Below, in pieces: positions 1-12,166 of a DNA stretch of 30,262 nucleotides; positions within the stretch are counted from its first letter, which is position 1; every line of letters starts with the position of its first letter. Source of the DNA: Paulinella micropora (Eukaryota; Cercozoa; Imbricatea; Euglyphida); assembly GCA_009731375.1 (NCBI GenBank), contig BJOX01000291.1, positions 62,737 to 92,998 on the forward strand, read 5' to 3'. The position numbers and the translations under genes were made by a program. Below the pieces are notes generated by a model. It did no database searches. It had not been told where the DNA came from and was given only the letters and a program-made list of their open reading frames with translations.

Positions 1-2
1 TT

Positions 3-218
3 CGCAGAGTGCAAGCGTATTACGCTAGCGTGGTTCGAGGGCTACCAGCTGCGCGAGACACGCTCGCTGATGCCATGCTTGATGATTTCCCTCGGAACCC
101 ACGTGGCCTCCTACCCTACTTTCGAGCGATGTCTGCGGCTGAAACAGCGCGAGGCAACGCGCAAATCCTTGACTTAGCAAAGCGGCGCCTTTGGGATGCA
201 CCGCGACGCTCTCACTAG
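3..218 (+). CDS. 3' end of unrecognised protein (partial at left edge)
   Basis: An open frame enters from the left edge and ends at TAG 216-218, giving about 71 codons. The peptide is helix-forming and rich in Arg, Ala and Leu (for example RGLPAARDTLADAML and AQILDLAKRRLWDAP). Its base composition is much more GC-balanced than the T-rich sequence that follows the stop, which supports real coding. The GTG at 9 is only an internal codon, since no stop lies upstream in frame; the true start is outside the window. No family was recognised and no transmembrane segment or Cys motif is visible. It could be the last exon of a longer gene. Confidence 0.4.
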   Translation, partial: RRVQAYYASVVRGLPAARDTLADAMLDDFPRNPRGLLPYFRAMSAAETARGNAQILDLAKRRLWDAPRRSH

Positions 219-483
219 CTTAGTGATAGTTCTTCTTTCTTCTTTTGTACATAGTCTCTTATTCCTTTATTTTCTCTCATTTCTTCCTTTTTTTCCCTCT
301 CACTTCTGTCCAGTCTTCATATCTACTTTCTTTCCCTTTTTAACATTCCTGTTTCTCTCCTCATGAATTCTGTTCCTCTATCATATCTATTTCATACTTT
401 ATTTCTTTTCATTCTAGCTTCTTTCTACAAACATCGACTTACTTACGCTCTGACCTTAGTCTGTACAATTTTTGTTCTCATTA

Positions 484-643
484 AAAGAAGAAGAAGAAGA
501 AGAAGAAGAAGAAGAAGAAGAAGAAGAAGAAAAAGAAAAAGAAGAAGAAGAAGAAGAAGAAGAAGATGAAGAAGAAGAAGAAGAAGATGAAGAAGAAGAT
601 GAAGAAGATGAAGAAGAAGATGAAGAAGAAGAAGAAGAAGAAG
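484..643 (+). repeat. GAA microsatellite with GAT interruptions
   Basis: About 160 bases of GAA repeats with AAA and GAT variants. It is imperfect, suggesting an older array than the pure one that follows. Repeats of this kind stay open in all purine or pyrimidine frames and create spurious ORFs on both strands. Confidence 0.95.
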
Positions 644-782
644 CTAATATTAATACTTTCAATTAATACGCTCGATTTAATAACTAGGTTTCCACCTTAG
701 ATAAAGGTATGACTTAATAGCTATACTTTTCACGTGGACGATCCTTGAGTCCGATTGTAAAAATTGTTATCTCAATAAAAAC

Positions 783-903
783 GAAGAAGAAGAAGAAGAA
801 GAAGAAGAAGAAGAAGAAGAAGAAGAAGAAGAAGAAGAAGAAGAAGAAGAAGAAGAAGAAGAAGAAGAAGAAGAAGAAGAAGAAGAAGAAGAAGAAGAAG
901 AAG
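783..903 (+). repeat. Pure GAA microsatellite, ~40 units
   Basis: An uninterrupted GAA tract of about 120 bases, 230 bases upstream of the propeller gene start. The lack of interruptions suggests recent expansion. Confidence 0.95.
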
Positions 904-1131
904 CCTCATCACGTAGAAAAATTACTCTCCCGTGTGGCCCACCAGTGGAAAAATGACCTTATCTAAAGGATAGCTTCTTATTGACAGGGGAAATTTGGGT
1001 TTTGGTTGACTGAGCTGACCGGTCTCTTGAAATAAATTTATTTTCTTCTCAGTCAACGCATGCTCGCAAGTGCTTGAGTCTGACAACCTTCTGCTCTGTT
1101 GAAAAAGAATCACTTGACTTGAAAAAGTTCC

Positions 1132-4100
1132 ATGAGTTCCCTGTGTAGCCTTCTGCTCCTCTTTGTATACTGCTGGATATCTCTCTCTGGTGTCGCGGCT
1201 GGTGGGAAGGGTAAGGCAAGATCTAAGGGAAAGGGAGGAAATGATGGAAGGAGCGATGGAAAGCGAACCATCGTATGCGCTTGCGCCAACGGAACGGCAG
1301 CATGCGATACAGAATCTGAGAGTTGCGCCAGTTGTTGGCGTGGGTTTGAACTTTACCTTGACGATTCCGATGCTATGACATGCGCTGTCCCGGAGTTCAC
1401 GTCGGATGAAATCGCGGCCGGTGGTCCCGTTGTCAACCATTCACTCTCCCATGAGGTTTGCTTGACAGTTGTTCTGTTGTATGATGTACGTATGAGTATT
1501 TGTAAGTATGTTATTTATGTATGTTATGTGTGCAAAGGAGCATGCCTGTGCTTCAGCAAAAGTCAATCCTCCTTGGACTTCGACACTTCTCAGTTACGAG
1601 CACTCTGATAGCGCCCGCTCTAAAATGTACCCGTGTGCAACCTTCACTGGCAGCAGGACAAGCCCTAACCGTGTCTACGCGTTTCGTGCTTCCAAGGGCA
1701 CTTACTATGCGCCATCCATGATGGTGACTCGTGGGGAAAACGAACTATACATTTATGGAGGCTCGCTGGGCAATGCAAATCCGTTACCACCTGGTCCTTA
1801 CGTCGCTCGCGTCGAGGTCGGGACGCTGAAGGAACTGTGGCGCACTCCTCTCCTCAACACACATATCACAGGACAGTGGATCGGGGCGGGTTCGCTCGAA
1901 TCCATCAAGAACCAGGTCCAATTCATGAGTGGGTCAACTGCTTTGGTGGTGCAGTTGTCTTTGTCTCGATACTATAATCTAAACAGTTGATATCTGCATC
2001 TTTTCCCTCAAGCACACTCACCTTTCGTGCGCACTTGCCTTGTTGTTCTGTTTTTCATATAGCTGTTGGTCATCTGCAATACTAACCTCTTCAAGCTGGA
2101 CGCGAGCACGGGCGAAGTGTTGAACTCTCTGGACCTCCCCACCATCGGTAGTGCACCATACGACAGCTACTTCAACGGGCTAGCCGGCTGGTCCGATGGT
2201 ATATAAATGCAGATTTTAATGGTTATACACAGTATATATATATATATATGTATTGCTCTTTTAAAACATAAAAAGTAAGTATAGGAAAGTATATAATATA
2301 TAATACAATATAATAGGCACTTTAGTTATGAAGAATCTTGCCCGCGTGCCCGGTTGCAAAATCAATGGCTTCTTTGCACTGTCGACATGCCCCAATCTCC
2401 ACCTCACCCCCAATTCAACCGTTGTGGTGGTGGACTTCGACACACTCAAAGTTCGGGACTACGCACCTTTGCCAGAGATGATAGGGGGTCGCATCACCGC
2501 CACGGAGTGGAAAGGCAAGAAGTATGCGTATGTGGCTGGGAAAATCTATTTGTATCGCTATGTATGGGATGGAGTCAAGATCACCATGGATTCGACGTGG
2601 GGGCCGATTCCCTACCTGCTGCCTGGACAAGGCCAGGCATCAGCTTGCTCTATCATGGGTATGTGTCTGTGTGTTTTTCTCTGCAGGATGTGTGGATAGA
2701 TGGCAGGCCTGTGTGTTACGAGTCTTGTCTGTGTGTAAGGAGTCTTGTCTGCTGCATATTGTAGACAGACCATACGAAATACTTGCTGATCACTTCTATA
2801 TGATGAAACGCACACTCACAGGCATAAGCAAACACGCACACAAGAGCATCCTCGTGCAGGCGCTACATGCATGGCACATTCCCACGTTTTTGTACATATG
2901 TATACCAACAGCTGCAAGCACCTCTGTGTCTGCCCATGTCCCTGCATGATAGGTGAATGGGTAGTCTTGCAGACCAATGGCGTACCCTCGCCCGCACCAC
3001 TCAGTATCGTGGCCGTATCCCAAAATGACCCATCCAGGATCAACCGCATTCAACCGATGCCTCTCGCTCCTGGCGTCATCAGGTCTTTCTCATATCTTGA
3101 ATATATATACATACATGTGTGCATGCATGCGCACATGCATACCCACCGATTCTTTTCTGTTGCTACCATATATATCATATATATATATATATAATAATAT
3201 ATATATATATAATATATTTTATTTATACACACACATATATATATATATACCCGGCAGTTATTCATTCTCGAACCGTCATTATTTTCATTTTTGTTGTTTT
3301 TTATGTGTTGTTGCCTAGGTTTTTTTTTGTTTGTTTGTTTGTGTGTTTTGTTTTTTGTTTTGACTGGTGCATTCGTTTCTTTGTGTCTATTGTTCTTCAA
3401 CCATTCTTGTGTTCTAAAATTGTCGCCTTGATATTTTCTATTCTGTTTCATTAGCAATATCCCTTCGGCTAGCTCGGTTGATCTTCCTAATGGTCGGATC
3501 TACGCGATGGATGCAGGACCGGGCATGGTGTGTGGCATTGATCTGAACCAGACCACTGGACAAATGAGTCTAGCGTGGAGGGTGCAGTATCATTACACAT
3601 TGAGCTGGATGGTCTTGATCGGGCCCGCAGACGCTCGCGGTATGTAACATTGTGTGCATAAGTGTGAGCTTTACAATTATGTCCGCGTTACATTGAAAGT
3701 TTTGTTGCCTCTCCAACCTTAATAGTGTGTGCGTATGTGTCTTTGTGTACGCGTCAGTTCTCGTCGCGACAAATATCTCTGCTCCTGCCGAACCGAATTC
3801 TGTATTCTGGGCTTCTGGACCCAAGGGGTACGTGTGCATGTTCTATGTTATAAATAATGGATGCCATCGTACCGATATATCTTTGATTTGTATTTTTCTA
3901 TGCGATTTTTTTGTCACTCTTGGTGGACACGCGTGCACACGAACTCTCACCTACACATACTTACATACACTAGAGCAAACTACATGGAGCAGTTGATGTG
4001 GCGAGACGCTGCGTCCGGTCGCCTGCTTGCCGCCTCCAGTTTCTACACGCCCATGGTAGTCGGGATGCAGCCCTGGCCTGGGTATGGTGGCCTCATGTAT

Positions 4101-4154
4101 GATGCTCTAACTGATGGTGGGTTAGTGGCCATGCAAGTTCTACCCGCACCGTGA
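1132..4154 (+). CDS. Secreted PQQ-like beta-propeller protein, 8 exons
   Basis: Exons read as 1132-1501, 1557-1915, 2063-2198, 2317-2658, 2953-3082, 3455-3639, 3758-3827 and 3974-4154 (TGA). Every intron has GT..AG ends and every junction keeps phase; the exons total 1773 nt, or 590 residues. The N-terminus is a signal peptide (LCSLLLLFVYCWISLSG), then a Gly/Lys-rich basic stretch, then a short Cys-rich segment (six Cys, EGF-like spacing). The remainder has propeller-blade features: YIYGG, NLFKLDASTGEVLNSLDL, GRIYAMDAGPGMVCGIDL, WRDAASGRLLAAS and a closing blade GGLVAMQVLP. Alternating 'KLDASTGEV' and 'WRDAASGR' strands are typical of PQQ-like/quinoprotein folds; cofactor binding is not shown. 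It probably acts in the secretory pathway or outside the cell. The first intron is least certain (55 bp); GT at 1456 with AG at 1537 is an alternative. Confidence 0.8.
3165..3250. repeat. TA-rich microsatellite inside intron 5
   Basis: Runs of TA with ATAA and CACA variants lie in the intron between 3083 and 3454. They explain several short shadow ORFs rich in Ile, Tyr and His. Confidence 0.85.
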
Positions 4155-5417
4155 ACGTTGAATATGGTGGTTAGTTCACCCTGTTGACGCTCACGACGTT
4201 TTGTAAAGACGCAAACAAAGCGAGAATCAGAGCGGTAGCTAGAACATCACTGCCTGTGATGGCCTGGCACTGGAAAATATTGATACGGAAAATTTGATTT
4301 GTTATTGATACTGCATGGCAGATGAAAGTTGAGTATACGTACTAGTAACCACCTGTAGCCTTAATAGAGAAGATGACAGCGTCAGATGATAATTACCTAC
4401 TACTTTTGCCGGTTCTGGAGAATATATTTAATGATGCCTATCGTTTATATATAATATATTTAATGATGCCTATCCTTTTGCTCAACCAATCCAAGCCACT
4501 CCGCTAGTAACTAAATTCTGTTTTTATATAAATAATTATCAAAGATGGTGGGAAAATGTGGGAGGCTAGCGGAGCCAAAGACAACCAAGGCAAACAGCAG
4601 CAATTTCCCGTTGTCCGACCTAACGATAATATATTCCAGTTTAAAAAGTGTAACGGCCACTTCTAGTAATATTATAGTTACCCGGTTAAGAGGATTATTA
4701 ATATTAACTATTATTATGTCTGGACTGACATAGGGGTATATTTTATAAAGTAGCATACATCTATTGTACATATCTGCGCCTACAATTCCCCCTCCACGGT
4801 TTATCCGATAACCTCAGTTGATTAGGAGTAGAGAGGTAAATGCAAGCGGTAGGAATATGGAGATTGTAGATGTTTGGCTCTAGGTTGATAGCTCTTCCTT
4901 CTTGGGATCGTATGCCAGTGACGTGTGAGTTTGGATACAATGCAAGGTGATAAATAAACAACTAACTTTTATTAAAAATCTCTATAGCTGCAATAAGAAC
5001 TAACTGCAGATAGTAGGTGAAATACAAGTAAATAGCTCAGAGGTCACTTCGTTTATTTATTAATAAGTGGATTTCTTCTTCTTTGCAGACTGTGACTTTG
5101 ATTGCAAAGTACGAACACGATGAATAGTAGATTGTGTCAGTTGGTATCGCGTGACACTTGACTCTCTGAGATGCTGGTGTAGTACTTGAAGCCTGACGAG
5201 TGCTTTAAGTCTAAGTTGTGTGCAAAGTCAAGTATCAGAGATTAGCTTTTGTAAAAATTCTTTTACAGTCATGATGTTAAAAACATAGATGTGAACGGCA
5301 AATATTATTGTCCGATCTCTTGACTGCGTGTCCACAAATTTACCACTGCTAACGTGTGTGAGTACTTGTGTGTTCAAGGAAATTGAGGAAAAATACAATA
5401 GAGATGAGTGGGGAAAA
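4155..5417. other. Gene-free stretch, AT-rich
   Basis: No convincing coding sequence on either strand; the longest open frames are under 90 codons and have no coding-like composition. A ~23-bp direct repeat (ATATATTTAATGATGCCTAT core) occurs twice between 4421 and 4473. The region presumably holds the 3' UTR of the propeller gene and intergenic sequence. Confidence 0.5.
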
Positions 5418-5793
5418 CGTTATTCTCATAGAATTAGAATTATTAATTCAGTTTTAGTCAAGTAGTACTAATAATTTTATCCTAAGTTAGACGGATACAA
5501 TCAATTGCCTTTTTGTCACTATTACTTAATTTCAGTCCTGAATTTTAGTATTTCCATACTATTGCCTTTATTAAGTATTTCATCTTATTTTCTGGAATGT
5601 CTGAAGTGTAGTTCAGTTTTGAGTAGTGATGTGTCACTTTTCCTCCTTTCTCAAAGGGCAATGACTAATTAAATATTGTCTCTGCACTGTTCAGACTTGT
5701 CTCTATATTAATATTGTGACCGGACACTTGGCTTCACCGCCAAGAACCCCACTAACCTCTACACGAACCGCAAAGCAATTAATTGCTTAAAGG
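5418..5793 (+). repeat. 376-bp direct repeat, left copy (LTR-like)
   Basis: Nearly identical to 11612-11987, with a few substitutions and balancing small indels. It begins at CGTTATTCTCATAG and ends at ATTGCTTAAAGG. Size, orientation and spacing suit a pair of long terminal repeats. The ends are not the canonical TG...CA and no clear tRNA primer-binding site follows immediately, so this could also be a duplicated segment. GGAAAA directly precedes this copy and recurs at the end of the right copy (11986-11991), a possible target-site duplication. Confidence 0.6.
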
Positions 5794-8700
5794 TTATGAA
5801 GCCTTGAATGGCTCGGGGTTCAGTCTGCACGAGACAGAGACAGTTTCTCAGTACATCTATACCTGACAATTTTACAAAACTGAGGACAGAACAGTCTTGC
5901 CCGGAGGAAAAGCCTCACCTAGCGAAAAGGTGAGTACAGAGATACAGAGATACAGAGATACAGAGATATCAGAGCAGAGTGGCAGAGTCCACTGGATTTA
6001 AAAGTGTATTGCTCTGATTAAGAGTGGCTACCATGACCTCGATCATGACAGCGCTGTTACTGACAGCGAAAGTGAACGTTAAAAGGGCAAAGAAGCCCAC
6101 ATTTATCCCTCCTTACCAGTAGGAGTTAGCGTAAGGTCGAAGGGGTCATAGGTACAGGAAGGTAGACACATACGTACATTCAGCTAGATGATGTCAGCAG
6201 TCGAATAATTTTTCTTTCTCTTCTCTTACGTCTAATGGATAGACAGATAATAACAGAATAGTTCAGTTTAATGAGAGATTGAGAACGGATAGAGCAGTGG
6301 GATAGAGTAGCGTCACTTCGTGTGTGATTAGGTTCTCTCTCTCGAAAAGAGCTAAGGAGCATTTGAAAAGAGCCATTGAGTAGGCCATTCTTTAGAGTGC
6401 CCGTTAGGATGACCCCAGAGACTAAGGCACATATAAGAGCCGAGGGGCGAAAGAAGTTGTTAGGGTTGAGGGATGCCATGAGAGATGACATGTTTTTGTG
6501 GCGATTTAGCACGTATTTTACGGACATTTCAACAGACCCTGATGTGTCGATTAGTGTCGAGTAGTGTGTGCGTGTGATGTTACACCTTTGTGGACTGTCT
6601 GTGGTGTTATGTGAGTATGACATTGAGGACATTTTGTGTTTGGCATTGGCACTTTCGTTGCCAAAAACACAGTGAGAGATACACCTTGTCACAAGACATT
6701 TATTTTTATTTTTCCGTCCGCAGTTCGTGTTCGTTTGGGCGTAGAGTGGGCGTGGGGGGAGAGAATTTCACCAACTTTTTCTTTTTGATCAGACTGACGC
6801 CTTCCCTCTGAGCGTCCAGCCCAGCTTCCAGCTTCCTGGCTTCCAGCCCAGCTTCCAGACCAGCTAAGCGTCCTGCTTCCAGCTCAGTTCAGCTTTCAGC
6901 GTTTTTGGCTTCCAGCTCCCAGCTTCAGCTCTCTATCTCCTTTCCAATGATATTCAACAATAATGGCTTGTCCTGGGCAAGACATGAAACTGCATCCAGC
7001 TAGAATAGCTAGAACAGCTAGAATAGCTAGAATAGTTAGAATGTTAGACTCATATACTTACATTTAGTATAGGGACTCAACGTGTGTGGGTGCCCAATCT
7101 GGCCACACTAGTGTAGTTCTCTTTCTTTCCTCTCATACATGTTCTTTCTCTCTTTGGATGGATAGAGAGTAGAAAAGCTAGCTAGTCGAGTAGGTCTATA
7201 GTAACTAATCTAAGCATTTAGATAGTGCGTGCGATTGTATCATGCATTTTGTTTTAGAGGGTATGTACGAACATAGGCTCAAAGGCTCTTAAGTCTGCAT
7301 ATCTTCAATAACATTTTGCTAATTTATTTTGCTTTCTACATTGCTTAGTCTTGGTGCTATTTTGTTTGAGAGTTGTCACTTATTTTGTTTTGTAGTGCGT
7401 TTGTGTGAAGACATACTGTCAATATGTATTTTTTTGGTGTCGATATATTATGCCTCGTGCGTTTGCATTTTATCTTTATGTGATGCTGATGGATGAACAT
7501 CATAATATAATTACACTATACGTGTATGAATCTTTATGTTTGTGTTTTTATCCTGATTTACACGATATGATTAGTGATTATTTACTTGGTGTTATATTGC
7601 GATTATCGTGTTGTGTTGTGTTGATTGAAGCAGTATAGATCAACAGAGTGAGAGTCAGAGTTAGAGAGAGAGAGAGAGAGAGAAAGCAGGCAGAGCAGCA
7701 GGCAGAGTGAATGCTATGATAGAGGAGCCAGAGAGAGTGAGTAAGTGAGGCTCAAGAGTGATCAGCATGAGAGAGATAGTAAGCCTGCGTGAGATTAATG
7801 CGTGCATGCACCATGAATGACGAGCAGATAGCGTGATGGTGTGCGTAGGACGCGAGTATAGCTTTTAGCTTATAGAGAGAGGAGATACATTGTCAGCGGT
7901 CGTGAGTAGAGCTGACGAAGGAGAGAGAAGAGCGACTGTGATTGAATTCATTGTTGTCGTGCTGAATTGTAGTAGTGTGTTGTGTGATTTTGTGCTGTAC
8001 GGATGTGTGCGATGTATGATCCGTGTCTCTACTATCATTTTGATTGTGTTGCATGTATGACACTTACGAATGCATTGTACGTGCGTTGCGTTTTTGTTTT
8101 CTTTGTGTTTACATGTTGTCCTTGTTTTCTTGTGTTGTTTCATAGCCGAGTGCATGGTGTGTGGTGTCATGGTTAGACAACTGTGCCAAGCATGCGTGTC
8201 GTCTATCGTTATAATTGTTTGGTCATAAATGGTCCACCAACCATTAGCCCCAGCACCATCAAAACACCAGAATAGCAAACAGAACTATGCACTAGTGTTA
8301 GGTTGGAAGGGGGGGAGAGACAGGAAGAACACGATAGTTTTGGATAGCGGGTCGACTAGAGACTTAGATAGGAACCCATGACATCAAGTTAGTACATCCT
8401 GTCAAGTCGATAACCGGTAATAGGGAGTGTGAGATAACACAGAGTCGTTTTTCGATTGTTTTTACTTATGTTCTGACGAGATGTTGTATAAATTGTGTGT
8501 GACTGCATGAATGGGTTTGGATAGAGTTTCATTTTCTCTTTTCATCCTGTATGCCCATATGACTTGTGCGACTTGTCTTAGTTTGAACTACGTGTTGACC
8601 AAACGCATGACATGTAATGTGATATGTGCTATGAGGCGGCGACGAGAGTGAGGACAGAGATGAGGTAGAGGAGTGACAGTACAGAGATAGTAGGCTAAGT

Positions 8701-9106
8701 TAGCACAGAGCGAGTCAGTGATTGGTCGCTAGAAGAGTGCTCGAGAGAGTTTGGCATTATTGCGGCTAAGAGTGTGTGATGTGCTAGCTAAGCTGAAAGG
8801 ATTAGTGTCTCATGAGCGAAAATAATGAGCGCTTTGATGTTGCGTTCGTGCCGTGGATGCATGAGTTTGATTCGTGTTCACATATTTATTCTATTTGTCC
8901 ACCTTGGTACATGTGTCACATACACATCCGCGTGAGTCTTCATATGTATCATTGTATGTCTTTGACCTTTCCTTGTGTTCATCTGACGAGTATAACCTAT
9001 GTTGTCCCTGTCTTCTGGACACATTGTATGAGTGCCGTCAATGTATGGTTGAGTGTTACGAACAACCAATTCGTGACACATATTTGTGATTATGTCGTGT
9101 TCCACG

Positions 9107-9190
9107 TATATTACGTTTGCGTATAACATGTGCATATATTACGTTTGCGTATAACATGTGCGTATATTACGTTTGCGTATAACATGCGTG
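9107..9190 (+). repeat. 28-bp tandem repeat, 3 copies
   Basis: Units start with TTACGTTTGCGTATAACATG at 9111, 9139 and 9167, exactly 28 bases apart, with one or two substitutions. Confidence 0.85.
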
Positions 9191-9342
9191 AGGGTAAAAC
9201 GATATATGCTGTGTGCGTGTATCGTGAGCGACATAGAGGTGATGTTGTCGACGGAGAGAGTGAGAATGTTGTGTTCCATTTCGCGCATAACATGTGTGAT
9301 GGTAAAGCGACATATACTGTGTATGTGTATCGTGAGCGACAT
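9175..9342 (+). repeat. 60-bp imperfect direct repeat, 108-bp period
   Basis: Segment 9175-9234 recurs at 9283-9342 with several transitions. Both start GCGYATAACATG and end GTGTATCGTGAGCGACAT. It overlaps the 28-bp array, so this small region has duplicated at two scales. Confidence 0.75.
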
Positions 9343-10140
9343 TTAACTCTGTGATCATTAATTTTGTTTGTGGGTCGATGCTATGATTTCTCGGTAATAC
9401 TTCATTTTTCGGGATATAGCGTAGTGTGTGCATCTGTGACAATGTGAGTATCTTCTAGGGATTACCGCAGAATGATGGATTTGCTAGGCGTGAAACTAGT
9501 GATTTTTGAATTTTGAAGTACATGGTTAGAAGAATACCGCGTTCACGTAGCGATGTGCAGCGCCTTCCGGAAATTCTCGTGTCACGTAAAGCTAGTGAGT
9601 GTGTGGGAGCGTAGTGTTCTCATGCCATTTCTGTTCTTTCATAGACAGACACGACGTAGTGACTAGTCAGAGAGAGGGTATGCTTAGAGGTAAGGGCTAG
9701 GGCTCCAGAGTGTGAGTCCTAGGGTAACCCGCCTGAGAGCACCACACCATGAGAGAGACAGGTGAGAGGATATTCCCCACAGGTTTTTCGTCGAGGGTGT
9801 GAAGCCCGCATTAGAGAGTACGGCCGAGAGGAGAGAGTATTCCTGCCTTTTTATTAGTAGGTTGAGCTCATAGTAGGACAGAGTGTTCCTAGTATCATCG
9901 AGAGTCGACAGTGTCTACAGTGTTTTCGTGCCATAGTGCCATTTGTTTGTCGTATCACTTGTTTTGTATTATGTGTAAGCTTACTGCTTGTGGATGATTT
10001 GCTTTACTCTTATCCCTTTTATATGACACTTATGATTGGTTTTGATGGAGTATTTGCGTGATAACTGCGTCATATCTTGATTGTTGTTGTCGTTTATGTT
10101 AATGGCTTCATGACCATGCACATATATTTTTACCACCTTG

Positions 10141-10365
10141 GCAAGTATAGGAGGTAAAAAGGGGGGGGTGAGTAGTGTGAGAAAAACGAGCGCGAGTGAG
10201 CACAAAAGTGCGAACGAGCAAGGCAAGTGAGGACGAGAGAGCGCGAGTGAGAAGCATGCGAGGGCGAGCGATCGCGTGTGATGAGCGCTAGTGCAAGTGA
10301 TTTGGTGGTGAGGGCGTAATGAGAACGAGTGTGAGTGCGCGAGAGAGAAGCACGAGAGTTTTTCA
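10141..10365. repeat. Low-complexity GAG/GCGAG-rich tract
   Basis: About 220 bases dominated by GAGCGAGTGAG-like words on the plus strand. The minus-strand open frames here (Leu, Ala, Ser, His-rich) reflect this composition rather than coding. Confidence 0.55.
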
Positions 10366-11611
10366 TGCCCAGTGACCTTGCGTTGTGACTTAAGCATTTT
10401 CTATGCTATTGTTATTTGTAGTTGTTTGTTTTAATGTGCGTGGTATACATTTGTCATCTGCGACGTATATTTGTTACACCATACACCTTACCCTCATTCA
10501 CACTATATATATATGCTGCGGAACATATTTTTCAATGTGTTATCATTATCGATGTCTGTTTGTATGACGTTGTCGTTTTACTCATAGCTTTGTCGATGTT
10601 GTAATTCATACATACTTGGCCAGCAGTAATAGTTGTGTATAGAGATGGGGGGGTGCAAAGCTACAGCGAATATAGCAATAGCTGATGATGATGATGTTAG
10701 TCATAGAGATATTAGCTGTTGACAGGCGAAGTCAAATTAGCTAATAGCCCGTAAAGCCTAGAGTGCGATGGTAGGCTGAGCGGAGGCGGTGACTTTACTG
10801 ACAGAGAATAGACGTATTGAGATGGATATGTTAATGTTGTCGTATTGCGTGTTTCGCTTATTTTATGGCAATATTATACATACAGTCACTTATTACTATG
10901 CTCAGTACCCCAATGCGTTGTGTGTTGACTCATTGTGTTCCTTTTATCATTTATCTTACATTTTTGCTTGCATGTATGATTTTATCTGCATACAGTTATT
11001 CATTTGCTTACTCTTTGATCTAACGTTGAGTGAGTAGTTCAGACTAGCTACCTGCACTATTTCAGTTTACGTTGATAGTTAACATAACTAGTCATTAGAG
11101 AGCATGAAGAACTAATAAAGATAGAATTGATGATTGTGAGCGACTCATGTAATGAGTATGATAGCATATGGTCATAGAGCACGGGGGTGTGTGATAGCGT
11201 GAGCAATCTAGTGAGCGTGAGAGCTAGTGACTGTGGAGAGCGTCTAATATGTCTTTGTCATCATTTTTAATTCTTTTTCTTTTCCTATACATACGAGGAG
11301 ATGACGAATGAGGGAGTTGATCGGCCCCTGGGCTGCCCTTTCTGATCCTCATACCAAATTTTTCCTAAAGTTAGCAATCATACTATACATTGTGTACTGT
11401 TTGGTTTTGTTACACTGTCAGATATATGATTGATTTTGCGTTGTTTGTTGCTTTTGCTTCATATGTTAACTATATATGTGTTACTTGAACATATTGCTGA
11501 ATTATGAGCCGTCCTAGAGCAATGGACAACAATAATAATTCTAATGAGATTATCCTATTGGAAATCCATTTTCCTAACTTCGCTGCTATGAAATTTGGAT
11601 TTCGGGGGGTG

Positions 11612-11987
11612 CGTTATTCCCATAGAATTAGAATTATTAATTCAGTTTTAGTCAAGTAGTACTAATAATTTTATCCTAAGTTAGACGGATACAATCAATT
11701 GCTTTTTTGTCCATTACTTAATTTCAGTCCTGAATTTTAGTATTTTCATACTATTGCCTTTATTAAGTATTTCATCTTATTTTCTGGAATGTCTGAAGTG
11801 TAGTTTCAGTTTTGAGTAGTGACGTGTCACTTTTCCTTCCTTTCTCAAAGGGCAATGACTAATTAAAGATTGTCTCTGCACTGTTCAGACTTGTCTCTAT
11901 ATTAATATTGTGACCTGACACTTGGCTTCACCGCCAAGAACCCCACTAACCTCTACACGAACCGCAAAGCAATTAATTGCCTAAAGG
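11612..11987 (+). repeat. 376-bp direct repeat, right copy (LTR-like)
   Basis: Matches 5418-5793 over the full 376 bases, from CGTTATTCCCATAG to TTGCCTAAAGG. Differences are few: for example a 2-base loss near 11710 balanced by single-base gains near 11803 and 11837. High identity between the two copies implies a fairly recent event. Confidence 0.6.
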
Positions 11988-12166
11988 AAAAGATAATAGT
12001 TGATCTTTTGTCACTCAAAAAGAACTTTGATTAAATCGTTTGAAGTCTCAAATTCCTGAACGAAACCGAAAACTAGTTAGTGAAGTCGAAACGAAGCGCG
12101 GGACCATCTGAAGACTTCCTTTCCCTGCGAACTGGTGTCGATCTGCGGGGTTGAAGTGAAGTCGTT

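Larger units (their letters stand above)
219..1131. other. Gene-free stretch with two GAA microsatellites
   Basis: T-rich non-coding sequence follows the first stop, then two long GAA arrays, then about 230 bases of unique sequence leading to the start codon at 1132. No gene was seen. The poly-Glu, poly-Lys and poly-Ser open frames here are microsatellite translations. Confidence 0.6.
5794..11611. other. Interior between direct repeats, no convincing ORF
   Basis: About 5.8 kb with no reverse transcriptase, integrase, protease or other recognisable domain. The longest frame is about 170 codons (6180-6692, minus) and looks random. The sequence is locally skewed, in parts G/T-rich with many GTGT and GAGA runs. 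It contains short tandem arrays: ACAGAGATAC units at 5935-5968, CAGCTTCCAG-type units at 6810-6910, CTAGAATAG units at 6998-7040 and a 28-bp array at 9107-9190. If the flanking repeats are LTRs, this is a non-autonomous or badly decayed interior. Confidence 0.45.
5794..11611. mobile_element. Possible non-autonomous LTR-type element (with 5418-11987 repeats)
   Basis: Inferred only from the matching 376-bp repeats in the same orientation and the ~6.6-kb total length. No gag or pol coding was found. The G-run just before the right repeat (GGGGGGTG at about 11604-11611) is a weak candidate for a polypurine tract. A segmental duplication or two solo repeats would look similar. Confidence 0.35.

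Noticed and set aside
363-966. Poly-Arg, poly-Glu, poly-Lys and poly-Ser open frames
   Set aside because: They are direct translations of GAA arrays; the short non-repeat ends have no coding character.
922-1440. 172-codon minus-strand frame
   Set aside because: Antisense to the first exon of the propeller gene, whose splice phases and homology-like features are far stronger.
6180-6692. 170-codon minus ORF as a retrotransposon protein
   Set aside because: No protease, reverse transcriptase, RNase H, integrase or zinc-knuckle motif could be seen; composition looks random.
9107-9190. CRISPR-like array
   Set aside because: The 28-bp units are directly adjacent with no spacers; a simple tandem repeat.
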